From positions 1-64,000 of the forward strand of contig QPMI01000555.1 of the NCBI GenBank assembly GCA_004431415.1: 64,000 bases of DNA. Direction: 5' to 3'. A program made the translations under genes and the position numbers. Every line of letters begins with the position of its first letter. The first letter of the stretch is position 1. This stretch comes from Cyanophora paradoxa. Lineage: Eukaryota; Glaucocystophyceae; Cyanophorales; Cyanophoraceae. The notes beneath the pieces were generated by a model. That model worked only from the letters and a program-made list of their open reading frames with translations, ran no database searches and was not told where the DNA came from. Positions 42,739 through 53,169 of this stretch are shown piece after piece.

Positions 42739-44115
42739 TCACATGAGGGAGCAGGCGCCGCTCTTGCCGTGGTCCCTCTTGCGGGGCGGGGCGGCCGGGG
42801 CGGCCCCGGGGGGTCGACGTCCAGGGCGGGGGCGCCGGCAGGGCGGCGGGACGGTCTTCGAGCCCTTGCCCCTCTTCCCCCGCCGGAAAATCGCGGGGGT
42901 GGGGGTAGGCTCTTGTCGTCAGATCGACCCGACCCGAGGTTGATGTGCGGATTTCCGCTTTTTTGATCTGATCTTCTCGATTTTCGGTGCGGTTTTCGCA
43001 TCGGCGGAGTCGAAAACCCTTCAAGGCTTATTAGTCACAGAAGGGACGGGCTTGCACTTTAATTTCCTCGGTGAAGGCGCGAAGCGCCTGGAAGGGAGGG
43101 CGCGAAGCGCCTGAAAGCTCGGCGCTTTTTCGCTTAGTTTAGGTCGTTTTTTGCTGTAGAATCACAGGTACCCCCTCCCACTGGCGCCACTGAGTGGGGT
43201 GCCAGTGGGGGGGGGCCACTGACTCAGTGGGGTCGGACCCCCACTACGCCCACCCCTAGCCGCGGGCGGCGGCCGCCTCCAGCTCCGCGATCTCCCGCTC
43301 CAGCTGCGCGCGATCTCTCTCGCTTAGGGAGAGGGGGCGGGCCCCGCGCGGGGCCGGCGGGGGGGCGCGCGCCTGCTCGAGCTCGCGGTCGCTGCCGGCG
43401 ATCTCCGCCTGCAGCGCCCCCGCCCGCGCCTGCGCCGGACAACGGCCCCGCGTGAGGTCTTTGGGGCAGACGCGCCAGCGGCTGGACTCGCGCACCGCGT
43501 CCGGGGCCGACGGGGCGGCGCCTCCGGCGGGCGCCGACGTGGCGGGGGCGTGCAGCGCGGGCGGACCCTCCGGCTTCGCCTGCGCCGCGGCGGGGCGTCA
43601 GCTGCAGCGCGAGAGGCTTGTGAGGGAGGGCGGGGCGGGGCGGGCGGACCGGGGCGACGGGGGCCGGTGCCCCCAGGGACGAGAGCAGCGCGTCGAGGGA
43701 CTGCCGGCGAGGTCGAAGGAAGAAGAAGCGGGGGGGGGAAGAAGGCGGGGGTACGGCACCGGGAAGAAGGCCTCGGGCTCGTCGGCGAAGAAGGGGAACT
43801 TGCGCGTGCGCGCCAGCGAGTACTCCAGCGACGCCGGCACCTGCCGCGCGGCCTCAAAAGGTGCGGGGCGGGGCGGGGTGCGCGCTCGCCTGGAGGCTGG
43901 AGAGGAGGATCGGGAGGGGCCGCGGCCGGACGGGCCGCCCCGCTGCCCGGGCGCGCTGCGGGGGCGCCGTGCCACGGTGAGCGAATTAAAGCAGAGCGGA
44001 GCGGAGCAAAGGGGCGGGCAGGCCTGCATGGAGGCGGTCGCGGAGCTTGAGGAGGCCTAGGGGGGAGGAGGCGGAGGCCGCGCCAGCGAGAGGAGCGCGC
44101 GGCACGCAGCCCAGT
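42739..44115 (-). pseudogene. 3' part of the TIR/coiled-coil gene (fragment C), interrupted
   Basis: It includes the SGACSL- end, the coiled coil, the second TIR-like exon (VPASLEYSLARTRKFPFFAD) and part of the preceding exons, then diverges near 44,115. TIR1 and the ankyrin exons are missing. The coiled-coil exon is split by 367 bp of unrelated sequence (42,891-43,257), so it cannot be expressed as in copy A. Confidence 0.65.
42891..43257. mobile_element. Insertion in fragment C
   Basis: Unrelated AT-richer DNA replaces nothing obvious between CTTCCCCCGCC and GCCGCGGGCGGCGG, which are nearly adjacent in the other copies. It contains GGCGCGAAGCGCCTG twice (about 43,076 and 43,099) and nested CACTGGCGCCACTGAGTGG / CCAGTG palindromes near its right end. 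No coding capacity is seen. Confidence 0.5.
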
Positions 44116-44429
44116 CGACGTCCCCCTCGAGCTCTGAGCCGGCTGAAAAGCTTCGAAATCGATAGGTGAGCAACGCGATATGCACCGAACTGCGCTCCCC
44201 GCACTGCTAGAGCCTGCCCCTCCCCCCGGCGTGTCTGTAGCGCTGTACCCCCTCTTAGTAGGAAAAAAAAGAGTAACAGGAGTAGTAGGAGTAAGGTAAA
44301 AGTAAAGCGCCAGCCAGCCGCTGAGCCAGCCAGGCCTCGCGCTAGCGCTGGCCGGGGTCCGGGGCCGGCCGCGGCCTATAGGCCGGAGCTCGCGATCGAG
44401 GGCCGGGCCCAGCCGCGGCCTATAGCTAC

Positions 44430-44485
44430 TGGCGGCCAGCCTCCAGCTAGGAGCCGATGACTTGGTCAGGCCAGCTGGCCAGCTC
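44430..44485. repeat. Paralogous empty site of the MITE-like element
   Basis: GGCGGCCAGCCTCCAGCTAG followed by GAGCCGATGACTTGGTCAGG equals the two flanks of the element joined directly. The same right flank is seen again at 44,860-44,900. Confidence 0.65.
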
Positions 44486-44559
44486 AAGCCGGGGGGCCGG
44501 GGCCGGCCGCGCGCGGTCCTATAGGCTATATATAGCTACTGGCGGCCAGCCTCCAGCTA

Positions 44560-44855
44560 CCGTGTAACACTTATTTACTGCGCCACAAATTACTGCGTTC
44601 TAAAATAACACTGGCGGCCAGCCTCCAGCTACCGTGTAACACTTATTTACTGCGCCAGAGTTTTTTTTCTGCGCCGGTAGGCGCTTTACTGCGCCACCAA
44701 ATTACTGCGTTCCATCGGCCTCGGAAAATATTATACTGGGGTAATAGGCCAAGGGGGTATTACTGCGCTACCAAATTACTGCGTTCTTAAATTTTTGAGC
44801 GCAGTAATATGGTAGCGCAGTAGTTATGTCAGCGCGGTAATTAAGTATTACACGG
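44560..44855. mobile_element. MITE-like element with CCGTGTAA terminal inverted repeats
   Basis: The left end reads CCGTGTAACACTTATTTACT and the right end is its imperfect complement (AATTAAGTATTACACGG). Internal copies of TTACTGCGCxACxAAATTACTGCGTTC occur in both orientations. A second left end at 44,632 arises from a 72-bp tandem duplication that includes the flank GGCGGCCAGCCTCCAGCTA. There is no coding capacity, consistent with a non-autonomous DNA transposon. Flanks suggest an AGCTA or TA target duplication. Confidence 0.7.
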
Positions 44856-45807
44856 TATAAGCTAGGAGCCGATGACTTGGTCAGGCCAGCTGGCCAGCCG
44901 ACCAGCCGCAATTAATTATACAGCAAATGAATTCGACGTTGTTAGATGAATTCGAAATCGGTGTCTTATAATCAGAAACACTTCGTGACTTTTAATTTAC
45001 GACTATAGCTAGCTCCTACTAGGCTAGCCAGCCTAGCTAGCCAGCTGCAGCCCGAAATTCGGCTCGACTCGCGGAGAGCAGCTGTAGGCTGTAGCTAATT
45101 TAATTGGCCAATTGCAATGCCCCTGATCATGATCATGATCATGAGCTATAGCTAGCCCCAATTTTTGCCCCCAGTGCCCCCCCCCCCATCCCCCCCCCGG
45201 GCCCGTGCCCCGGTATACGTACGTATATACCGGCGCACGCGCGTGTGTGCGAAATAGCCAGCTAGGCTAGCTGCTATATATAGCTATTGCTAGCGGTGTG
45301 TGCCAGCTATAGCTATAGCGCTAGCTAGCGCTAGCTATAGCTAGCTGCAGCCTGCAGCTGCTGCGCATGCAGCTGCAGCTGCCGGCCGGCGGCGGGCTGC
45401 ATATATATGCATGCGCATGCCATCATATATATGCATATGCATGGCATAATGCGCATGCGCGCGCGCGCAGGCGCCCGGCCGGCTAGCGCTATAGCTAGCG
45501 CTGCAGGCTCATGATCATGATCGATCATGATCAGCGGCTGCCGCGCGCAGTACTAGCTATACTGTGCATGCCGGCGCGCGCGCGCGGCTGCAGCCGCGCG
45601 CGCGCCTCATAATCGATATCATGATCAGCGGCCTGCCGCATGCATATGCATGCGCATGCGCATGCGCAGTGCACTGCAGCTCAGCGGCTGCCCTGCGCTG
45701 CAGTCTGCAGATCTAGATCTTCACGCCGATCGATATCTACTACCGCACCGCTAGCCTACCGGTAGGCCCTAGCTAGGCCTGAGGCTAGCGTTGCCGACCG
45801 TCGGACT

Positions 45808-45922
45808 CGGCGAGTTTACGCCGACTCGACGCCGAGTCGACGCCGACTTGACGCCGAGTCGGCGCCGACTTGACGCCGAGTCGGCGTCGATTCGGCGTCG
45901 ATCGACGTCGACTCGGCGAGTT
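45808..45922. repeat. GACGCCGAGTCG-type 12-15-bp tandem repeat
   Basis: About eight degenerate copies of (T/C)GACGCCGA(G/C)T(C/T)G, alternating in orientation because the unit is itself partly palindromic. Confidence 0.7.
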
Positions 45923-46177
45923 TTATCAATCAAATAATTTGGATGAATTCGAATTAGACACTTGAGAATACCAGTTTTTCACACGACTCGTGTGACATGT
46001 ACACGAGCCACCTGGCTGAAGCGACCGTCGGTCCCGGCGTCGCCGCGTCGGACATATGCATTGCTGCGACAGTGATGATGAGTGTCATTGAGTGTCATTG
46101 GTACGCCGGACCGTCGCCAGAACCTACTAGTAGGCTACTAGTATGCCTATTAGTAGTCCGCGCTTACTAGTCCGCCA

Positions 46178-46319
46178 AAATGGCCAACTTGCAAGTTGCA
46201 AGTCTTAAAACTTGAAAAATGCACTTCAAGTTTTAAAATCTACTAGGCTAGAGTTGCAAGTTGCAACTTGCAACTTCAAGGCTTGCAAGCCTTGAAGTTG
46301 CACGCTTAAGTTGGCCATT
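46178..46319. mobile_element. 142-bp inverted-repeat element
   Basis: AAATGGCCAACTT at the left and AAGTTGGCCATTT at the right form 13-bp terminal inverted repeats. The interior is a nest of TTGCAAGTTGCAA, TTAAAACTTGAA and CTTGAAG palindromes that would fold on itself. It resembles a tiny MITE; similar TTGCAAG sequence is found at 6,005-6,040 and in the X-array spacers. Confidence 0.5.
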
Positions 46320-46440
46320 TGGGCTACTGTACAGTGTACTATGATATTCGCTGCATATATAATTCGCATATGCATCCGGGCCGCGGCCCGCGGGCCGTGA
46401 TGATATCATAGTATCGATATGATCCGTCATTGACATCTAT

Positions 46441-46592
46441 CCGGCGGATTCCGGCCCGTATACGTAATATTACGTATACGTACGGGCCGGTACGGCCCCG
46501 AGGCAGTATATATCCGATGATCCGGCCCCGGCGGCCCGTACCTTACCGTACCGTACCGTACCGTATGCCCGTATACGTACCGTATAAAACTG
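46441..46592. repeat. GTATACGTA palindromes and (CCGTA)n
   Basis: CCCGTATACGTAATATTACG + TATACG is a perfect palindrome at 46,456-46,482. ACCTTACCGTACCGTACCGT follows at 46,539-46,565. Confidence 0.6.
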
Positions 46593-47576
46593 TACGTGGA
46601 ACCCTCCCTCATAATTATGCGAAACACTGGAGCCCGAATCGAAATTAGTGGATGTAAAATTTTCAGGCTTGTATTGGATGGTAATTAAGGGGGGTATAGT
46701 ATGAGGCGCCTCTCATCAGGGAATCGGTCCCAAATTTGTGGACTGAGTCAAGATTTCGGTGGACTGTGGACTAATACAAATTTAAACATAGAGCCCCATA
46801 CAAACATACAAAACGCGAAGACGCGTTCTTTGGTTTCAAGTTTCCTGTTAGGTTTTCCCATGCAAACGCGAAGACGCGTTCTTTGCCAGCCATGCACTGG
46901 CATGCAGTGGCCCACTGGAACATGCTTGACATGTACAGCTCTTAAGCTTGAACATGCCATGGCCAGCCACCCTCATGCTTCAATGATGCTTGAACATGTA
47001 CAGCTTTTAAGTTAACACTTACTAAGTTAGCAGCACGGGCAGCCTGTGCAAAATGTGCACTTGTCCTCTTCCTGTGCCCTTGTCCTTCTCCTGTGCACGA
47101 GCCGTTCGGCATGCGCATCTGTACGTGTCAAAATGTGCAGCTGTTCGGTCCCGAGCCAAAATGTGCAACCATTCGGCATCTGTACGTATACGTTTGCAAT
47201 TGCAGCTGCAGGCGTATTGCTTCGCCATAGCTATGATTGTCACATCTACATGTACACTACGTATGCCTTTCGCGAACAGTGCTGGTGCGGCCGTACATAC
47301 GTATACTATACATGGGAAATGACGCGCGCAGCTCATGATTAGCGCTCTCGTGTATATGCAGCTCTGGCCATGGAGCTCAGCGCCCAGACTCGATGCGCTT
47401 CCCTTGTCAAATCACCTTCTGACCAGACTTCTGAATGGCGTGCCTGCATATATCCCCGGGCCCCTTCCCTTGGATGCGCCAACCAGAACTCTGAACTTCT
47501 GAACTTTGGAATTCTCTCCAGGATCATTCGCGCACGTGTACTATTTTGGAGTGATACACATCGAGCACTGTTTCAG

Positions 47577-50500
47577 CTTACTCAACTGTCCGCCAGTGCT
47601 GGGGAGTGTGTTCACGTGCGCACGCCGCACTTTGGCCATATATATATGTATTGTTTTTCAAACAATTACTGAGATCGCGTATATATACGGGTGCTTCGCA
47701 GATCTACGATGGCACAAGCACGCTCAGCCCCAGACTCACCCCCCAGGGCGGGCTTTGCGGAACTCTGAGCTCCCTTCCCTCGGTCGACCACACATACATC
47801 AGCACTCCTACAGATAGCTATCGCGAATACGGAGGCACCCTCCTAATCACTTTGCAACGCAACGTTAACACGACGTCAACGTCAGCTACGACTTTCGGGG
47901 GAGTATATCGCGCAGGCAGTGCGTAAACAATTATATTTGTTTGCAAATCTGATCGATATCGTGCGCGTGATCATTAATTTGGCCACACCGCGGCTGGTAA
48001 CAGCGTTTCGGTCGGTACCGTTCATAACGCTGACGACACCGACCGAAGTGGCTTCAATCGAGGGATCAACCGGATTCGAGAACTACCTTGATGGAGATGA
48101 GTGGTGCGTATACGAACGCGCTCGCGATCGTGCGCTCCGGATCCAGTTTTCGAGTACTCCGGATCGCGATTGTGCCGGGTAACGTTCTTCAAAATTCACG
48201 CAGGGTGATCACTGCTCCTGTGGGGAATGGAATTCAGTTGACGATTACGAGCCTCAACGTTCCGGACTCGGATTTCCAAGGGGTAAAAGTACGCAGCATG
48301 CACAGTGGCATGCATATGCACAGCTGTATGCAATTAAAAAGGTGGCAACAGGTATACGACGGCATCTGCTCTCTCGAAGATAGCCCTATTGGACGTGTGA
48401 AAGGACTCCTATCAGATATACCGACCAAAACATTTTACACGCTTTCGAATTTCGCCGTCATTCAAAGGTCGCCGTCCGTGTCACGGGAGCCTGAGGGATT
48501 TGCCGCAGAATGCAAGGGTAAACTTATATATATAATTACGGTCGTAGTACATCAAATGTTAACGTTCTCTAGACTCGCATACATACAACTCTAAATCTCA
48601 GACTTGCTCGCGCGCAGTTGATGTCCCCACGTCCACTCTGCAGCTTTATGGTAATCCAGACTTCGACCCGGGCTGCGCTGATTTCAATTACTATGGGTCT
48701 GGATCCGATACGGCAACTCATGATCATCAGCGTTGGTATACAGATACATATATCTTATTACGTACGCTTCGAAATAACGATTTTTCTTTTGATTGCTTGT
48801 ACTCAAAATATAGGTTTATTTATTCGGCATCCGGATTTCGGGTACTGTTTCAGCTTGTCGAACTGTCCGCCAGTTATGGAGAGTGTGTTCACGTACGCAC
48901 GCCGCCGAATGAATACTGAAGATTTACGCGTGACTGGAGATCATGTGTGCTTCGCAGATCTACGATGGCACAAACACGTCGAGTCTGGGTTCCAGACTCA
49001 CACCCCAGAGCGGGCTTTGCGGAACCCTTACCTATGGAGAAAGTCTACCTTCCGGCGACCACACGTACATAAGCACAGGCAGCAGCATGTTCGTCACAAT
49101 TCACCGCAGCACAGCAGTGAGCTTCTTGGCGCAATATCGAGTAATTGGTGTCCGGTTGCGACATCGATGATCATGGATATTAATACGCCATATTTAATAG
49201 ACGCTCAGGGCCGGTCCGCAAACTCACGGCATCGACCGAGCTCGCTTTTATCGATATCGCCGTCGATGCGAATAGCAGTACACAGACAAGGCATTGGTGC
49301 AGATTTTGGATAGAATTAATCATTGAGCTCGAGTTTTTAACACTTCATGATTTCTGCAGGATGATTTCTGCACCCGTTCAAAACATGGTAGAACTGAAAT
49401 TCACGAGCCTGAACGCCAAGCCCACTCAAGATCTCGTTTCTGTGCGTGCACGTGGATACGTATACATTACGATACGTATACGTATACAGAAGGCCCCAGG
49501 GTACAAATTTATTGCATGTATATCGGCTTACGAGCAAGTGCGTATATGCGCAGGCATATGATGGCGTGTGCGGACACACACCCTTTCGGAAAATCAGTGG
49601 ATCTTTCAACGATATGCCCTCTGCAGCGCGTGTTGTCTGGACATTAAGCAATATTCTGCTGATAAAGGTCACTATTGATACACATATTAGCCGCTTTGAA
49701 CCGATATTCAAAGCTGAATACAGAGGTAAAGCAAGATGCACCAGACAGACTTCGCGCTCGCAGCTTCGATATCGATATCGCTTTGCGCAGCTGCTCCGGC
49801 TCGCATCACGGACTTCGAAACTGACAACCACTGGTGTAACGAATTGCATTTCACACACGCACCCAAAAGTTCAGAAGAGTCCACTCGCGCACAGCAGCAC
49901 ACGCGTCTATGGAATTTGCAAGCTTCCCAAAGGATCGGCCGAATTGTTTTCCATCTGGAAAGTTTCAACGCTGCGTCAGCTTGCGACTGCATCCATGTAA
50001 TCACGTTCTTACCTTTCTGCAGGATATTGAATTATATTAATCATAAGATGCATTTATATAGGTTTTTGACGGAAAAGACGCCCATGCGCCCCCTCTCACC
50101 CCGTCAGACGGGATCTGCGGAAGCGGTTCCGCGAGTTCTGCGGTCACGTTTACGTACATCAGCACACTTGATGCGCTCCACGTCGTATTCACGTATAGAG
50201 ACTCCTCTTTTGGAGCCGGGTTCCGCGCCGTTTGCAGCAGCACTCAATCACGTGTGTATATATACATATATTGTGCAGCTGAGACTCGATATATAATTCA
50301 CTGATGGCCATGATCAGCCGATAACGTTGTAATTTTGTCGGCGGCGCCCACCACTCGATCATTGGCACACAAAGTTCAGCCATGGGATCCTATACAAATG
50401 TGGTTAGCCCGCAGTCACTTCACTTTTGTCGCGCTTTTGCTAATCACGTCTTTGGGCAGGCTTATTCTCGCCCCACACGCGCAGAGTGGTGGTATTGAAT

Positions 50501-52826
50501 TGACCTTCACAAGCTTTGATGCTGTGTCTGGAACAGGTTACGACGCTGTCTCGGCTCGTTGACGTTTCATTTCTCGTTCCGGATCCATCTCGTTAGCATT
50601 TCTGATCCGAGTGCTACGCAGTTGTACGATGGCGCGGCAGTGACATGCCCCTATCAGTATGTGAGAAGTTACTACTTGCCAGACGCAGCTCTAGCGAGAC
50701 TGAACGGGCAAATGGCGTCCTTGAGCAGGACGTCTTTTGTCACTTCTCAGACGTCTAGCGCACTCCTCGTGGTTTTTTATACATACGGCGTGGACCCGGG
50801 CAAAGGGTTCTCAGCGCAATACAGATTCAAAGGCGAAGGTGTTTAAATTGGATTCATGATGATCACATGTACAGCCTTATAATAATTATGTAAATCTGCG
50901 ATCGCAGTTTCGGCTATCGTTAGATCTCCTTCGCCCACATGCACAGTGTTTCCTACAGCTACTCCTTCACCTTCACCTTCCCCTTCACCGACAACCGCTG
51001 CATCGCCGTTTCCGACCGCATCGCCGACAGCAATTCCTTCGCCAACCGCTCGCCCTTCACCAACAGATCATGTTGTGTCGCCTTCACCCCCAGCAATCAC
51101 ACTTCGCCCCATTGCTACCCCGGGCCCTTCACCTGCGCACACGCCTACAGCTATAGCGAGACCAATCGGGCTCGGTGGATGCAAACGCTCGCAGAAATGG
51201 TGCTGGAATGGAACTGATGCTTGCGCGACCTCGGAGCCTGTATCTGGGACGATTCGACAACAGACAGGCACCGAGCTCATTCCTCGTGGTACTGCAGGTG
51301 CGCAAGCTTTTTTTTTTTAAGCACAGATCTAAATCTCGCATGCCTCCCAAGAGCCCAGTTAAAACATTCGCACAGGCTTCTGCGAGTGCTTGCTGGGAAG
51401 AATTCGAAAGGAATGTCTACCAGAGGATTGTCCCGCATTTACGTGTGAGAGTCTATGTCAGGATCCATTGAGAGCATACCCTGCATGCGTCGGCTACGAA
51501 GGCTTTCGCTTATCCTCGCAACTAGCCGTCATCACGAACTCTGCTCAGCCCAGCAGTGCTACTTACGTATACGGGCTTGTCGCTGCGAGCTACGGAAGAC
51601 AAAAAAGATCGAAGGCTAAAATCCGATATTTCGTCGTGAAACTGCAGTCTTTGGAGCCGTGTGCTGAAGGCAATAGCGTGTCCATATTTCCGGATACGGG
51701 CGTCGTTTCTGTTCGTGTCTCTTCTGCCTACGGCACCGACTCCAGATGCGCGTCAGCTCAGTACACGACAGCAACATTCATGGTTACAGCTCGAGACGAT
51801 TCCACGGGGGCGACGGACAGTGCCTCTTTTGTCTTCACCGTCTTCATCCAGAGGACAGCCGAGTCCAGCCTCGAACTTGAAAAGGACCCAGGGACAGGCA
51901 AACGCGTTCGAGGGGTAAGCATGACGGCGGTTCTCGACATCGATTTCGCGGCATGGGACCAAGCGAAAACTTCGACCTTCACTGCCGGTCTTGAGAAGGC
52001 CATCGCACTCGACTACGGTACCAGCTCTGTCAAAGTGATGGTCACTAGGATGGAGGCAAGCTCAAGAAGCTCGAGGAATCGGCATCGAACTGCGAAAGCC
52101 GCCATCGAAATCTTTCCAACTGCAGTGACATTCTCCCTGCTTCACAGCCCTGGCCTGGGAAGCACATCTGGTAAGCTTCGGACTTCGCAATTGCAATTGT
52201 TTGTTACGCAGCACCATTCGCAACCTTACCGAAGCGTAGCACTGCGACCAACCGAAGCGGCGAAACTTTTGAAGAGTATGGAAACGACCGGCATTCTTGT
52301 TCTAGCGGCCGAGCTCCCATGGGAAATCAAGAGTCTAGAACAAACCGCTCTCCTGTTCGAAAGTGAGCAATATTCATTTCAATTGCATTTGATCGGCTCG
52401 CGCACGAAATTCGAATCATATGCATCGCTGAATTGATTGAACAAAGCAGGTGTACAGGAGACCATTGCAGGCAACGATGCGAGTTCTAGTGCCAGTACTT
52501 CATCCGTGACCGGTCAATCCGGATCAGTTTCTTTACCAGTCATCGCTGGCGGCGTAGCTGGTGGCGTCGGTGTTCTTGCCATTGTAGCTGGTGTTATCGT
52601 ATACGTCCTTCGTCGCCGGCGCCGCAGCTGCAAAAGTGAAGCTGCAGCTGGTGCGCATGCCCGGACGGCAACTCTACCCAAGAGCGTCGACGTCGACGTC
52701 GACGGATATACATGCACATATGACATCAGCAATTTGGAGGAGCGAATGCGTCCGGCGGCTCCAGATGCAGCCCCCATCGGTGAGGGGGAGAGCAATCAAA
52801 ACGATCATCGAACGATATTTATGTAA
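47577..52826 (+). CDS. Transmembrane receptor with six CUB-like domains (5' end not found)
   Basis: The first clear exons are 47577-47615 (LTQLSASAGECVH) and 47702-47918 (IYDGTSTLSP...GLCGT...TYIST...FGGVYR), a CUB second half. Five more modules follow: VYDG at about 48,351 with ITAPVGNGIQLTITSLNV before it; IYDGTNTSS at about 48,958; AYDGVCGHTP at about 49,556; VFDGKDAHAPPL at about 50,066; and LYDGAAV at about 50,622. Then come a Pro/Ser/Thr linker (PTATPSPSPSPSPTTAASP), a Cys-rich segment (CLPEDCPAFTCESLC), a cadherin/He-PIG-like module (FPDTGVVSV ... FMVTARDDSTGA), a possible SEA-like segment (MTAVLDIDFAAWDQAK) and a last exon with SVSLPVIAGGVAGGVGVLAI + VAGVIVYVL as the membrane helix before RRRRR, a tail and the stop at 52824-52826. 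CUB modules bind proteins or glycans outside the cell. Introns keep CAG acceptors and mostly GTGCG or GTACG donors. Confidence 0.7.
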
Positions 52827-53169
52827 TTGTTCAACAAAGGCCGTTGATTTTTCGTTGATTTGCCTTTTCAACCGGGAAAGGAAAGAAATGAAAAGTGTGC
52901 GTGTGGGAGCGAAGACGTCACTATGCATATGAAAGGACTGGCGCATTTCATGTTCTGGAGGTGCGCATGCCTGGGCCGCCTCGTCGGTCGAGGCGTGCAC
53001 TAACGCCGGCGGCGTCGGCGTGCGACTCCACGACGGGTCAGACGGCTGCGCATGCGGGGCTGGGGCATGCGCCGGGGCGCGGGGGCGGCGGGATGGCGGG
53101 TACAGGAGAGACAGAGTGGCCGGCCGCGAAGGGGGCACCGCCGGAGCGGGCACTGCCGCCAGAGGCACT
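52827..53169. other. Short spacer between CUB gene and copy B
   Basis: No gene supported. Sequence becomes abruptly GC-rich after about 52,960. The similarity with copy A starts at about 53,170. Confidence 0.5.

Larger units (their letters stand above)
44870..47576. other. Palindrome-rich intergenic region
   Basis: No gene supported. From 45,120 to 45,720 the sequence is almost wholly short palindromes: AGCTATAGCTAGC, GCATGCGCATGCGC, GATCATGATCATG, CGCGCGCGC. AAACGCGAAGACGCGTTCTTTG occurs twice (about 46,813 and 46,864) and AAAATGTGCA three times (47,048-47,160). The first exon(s) and signal peptide of the CUB gene may lie in 46,700-47,570 but were not identified. Confidence 0.5.

Noticed and set aside
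46701-47015. 104-codon frame proposed as the N-terminus of the CUB receptor
   Set aside because: It lacks a signal peptide, contains a duplicated AAACGCGAAGACGCG repeat, and does not connect in phase to a CUB exon.
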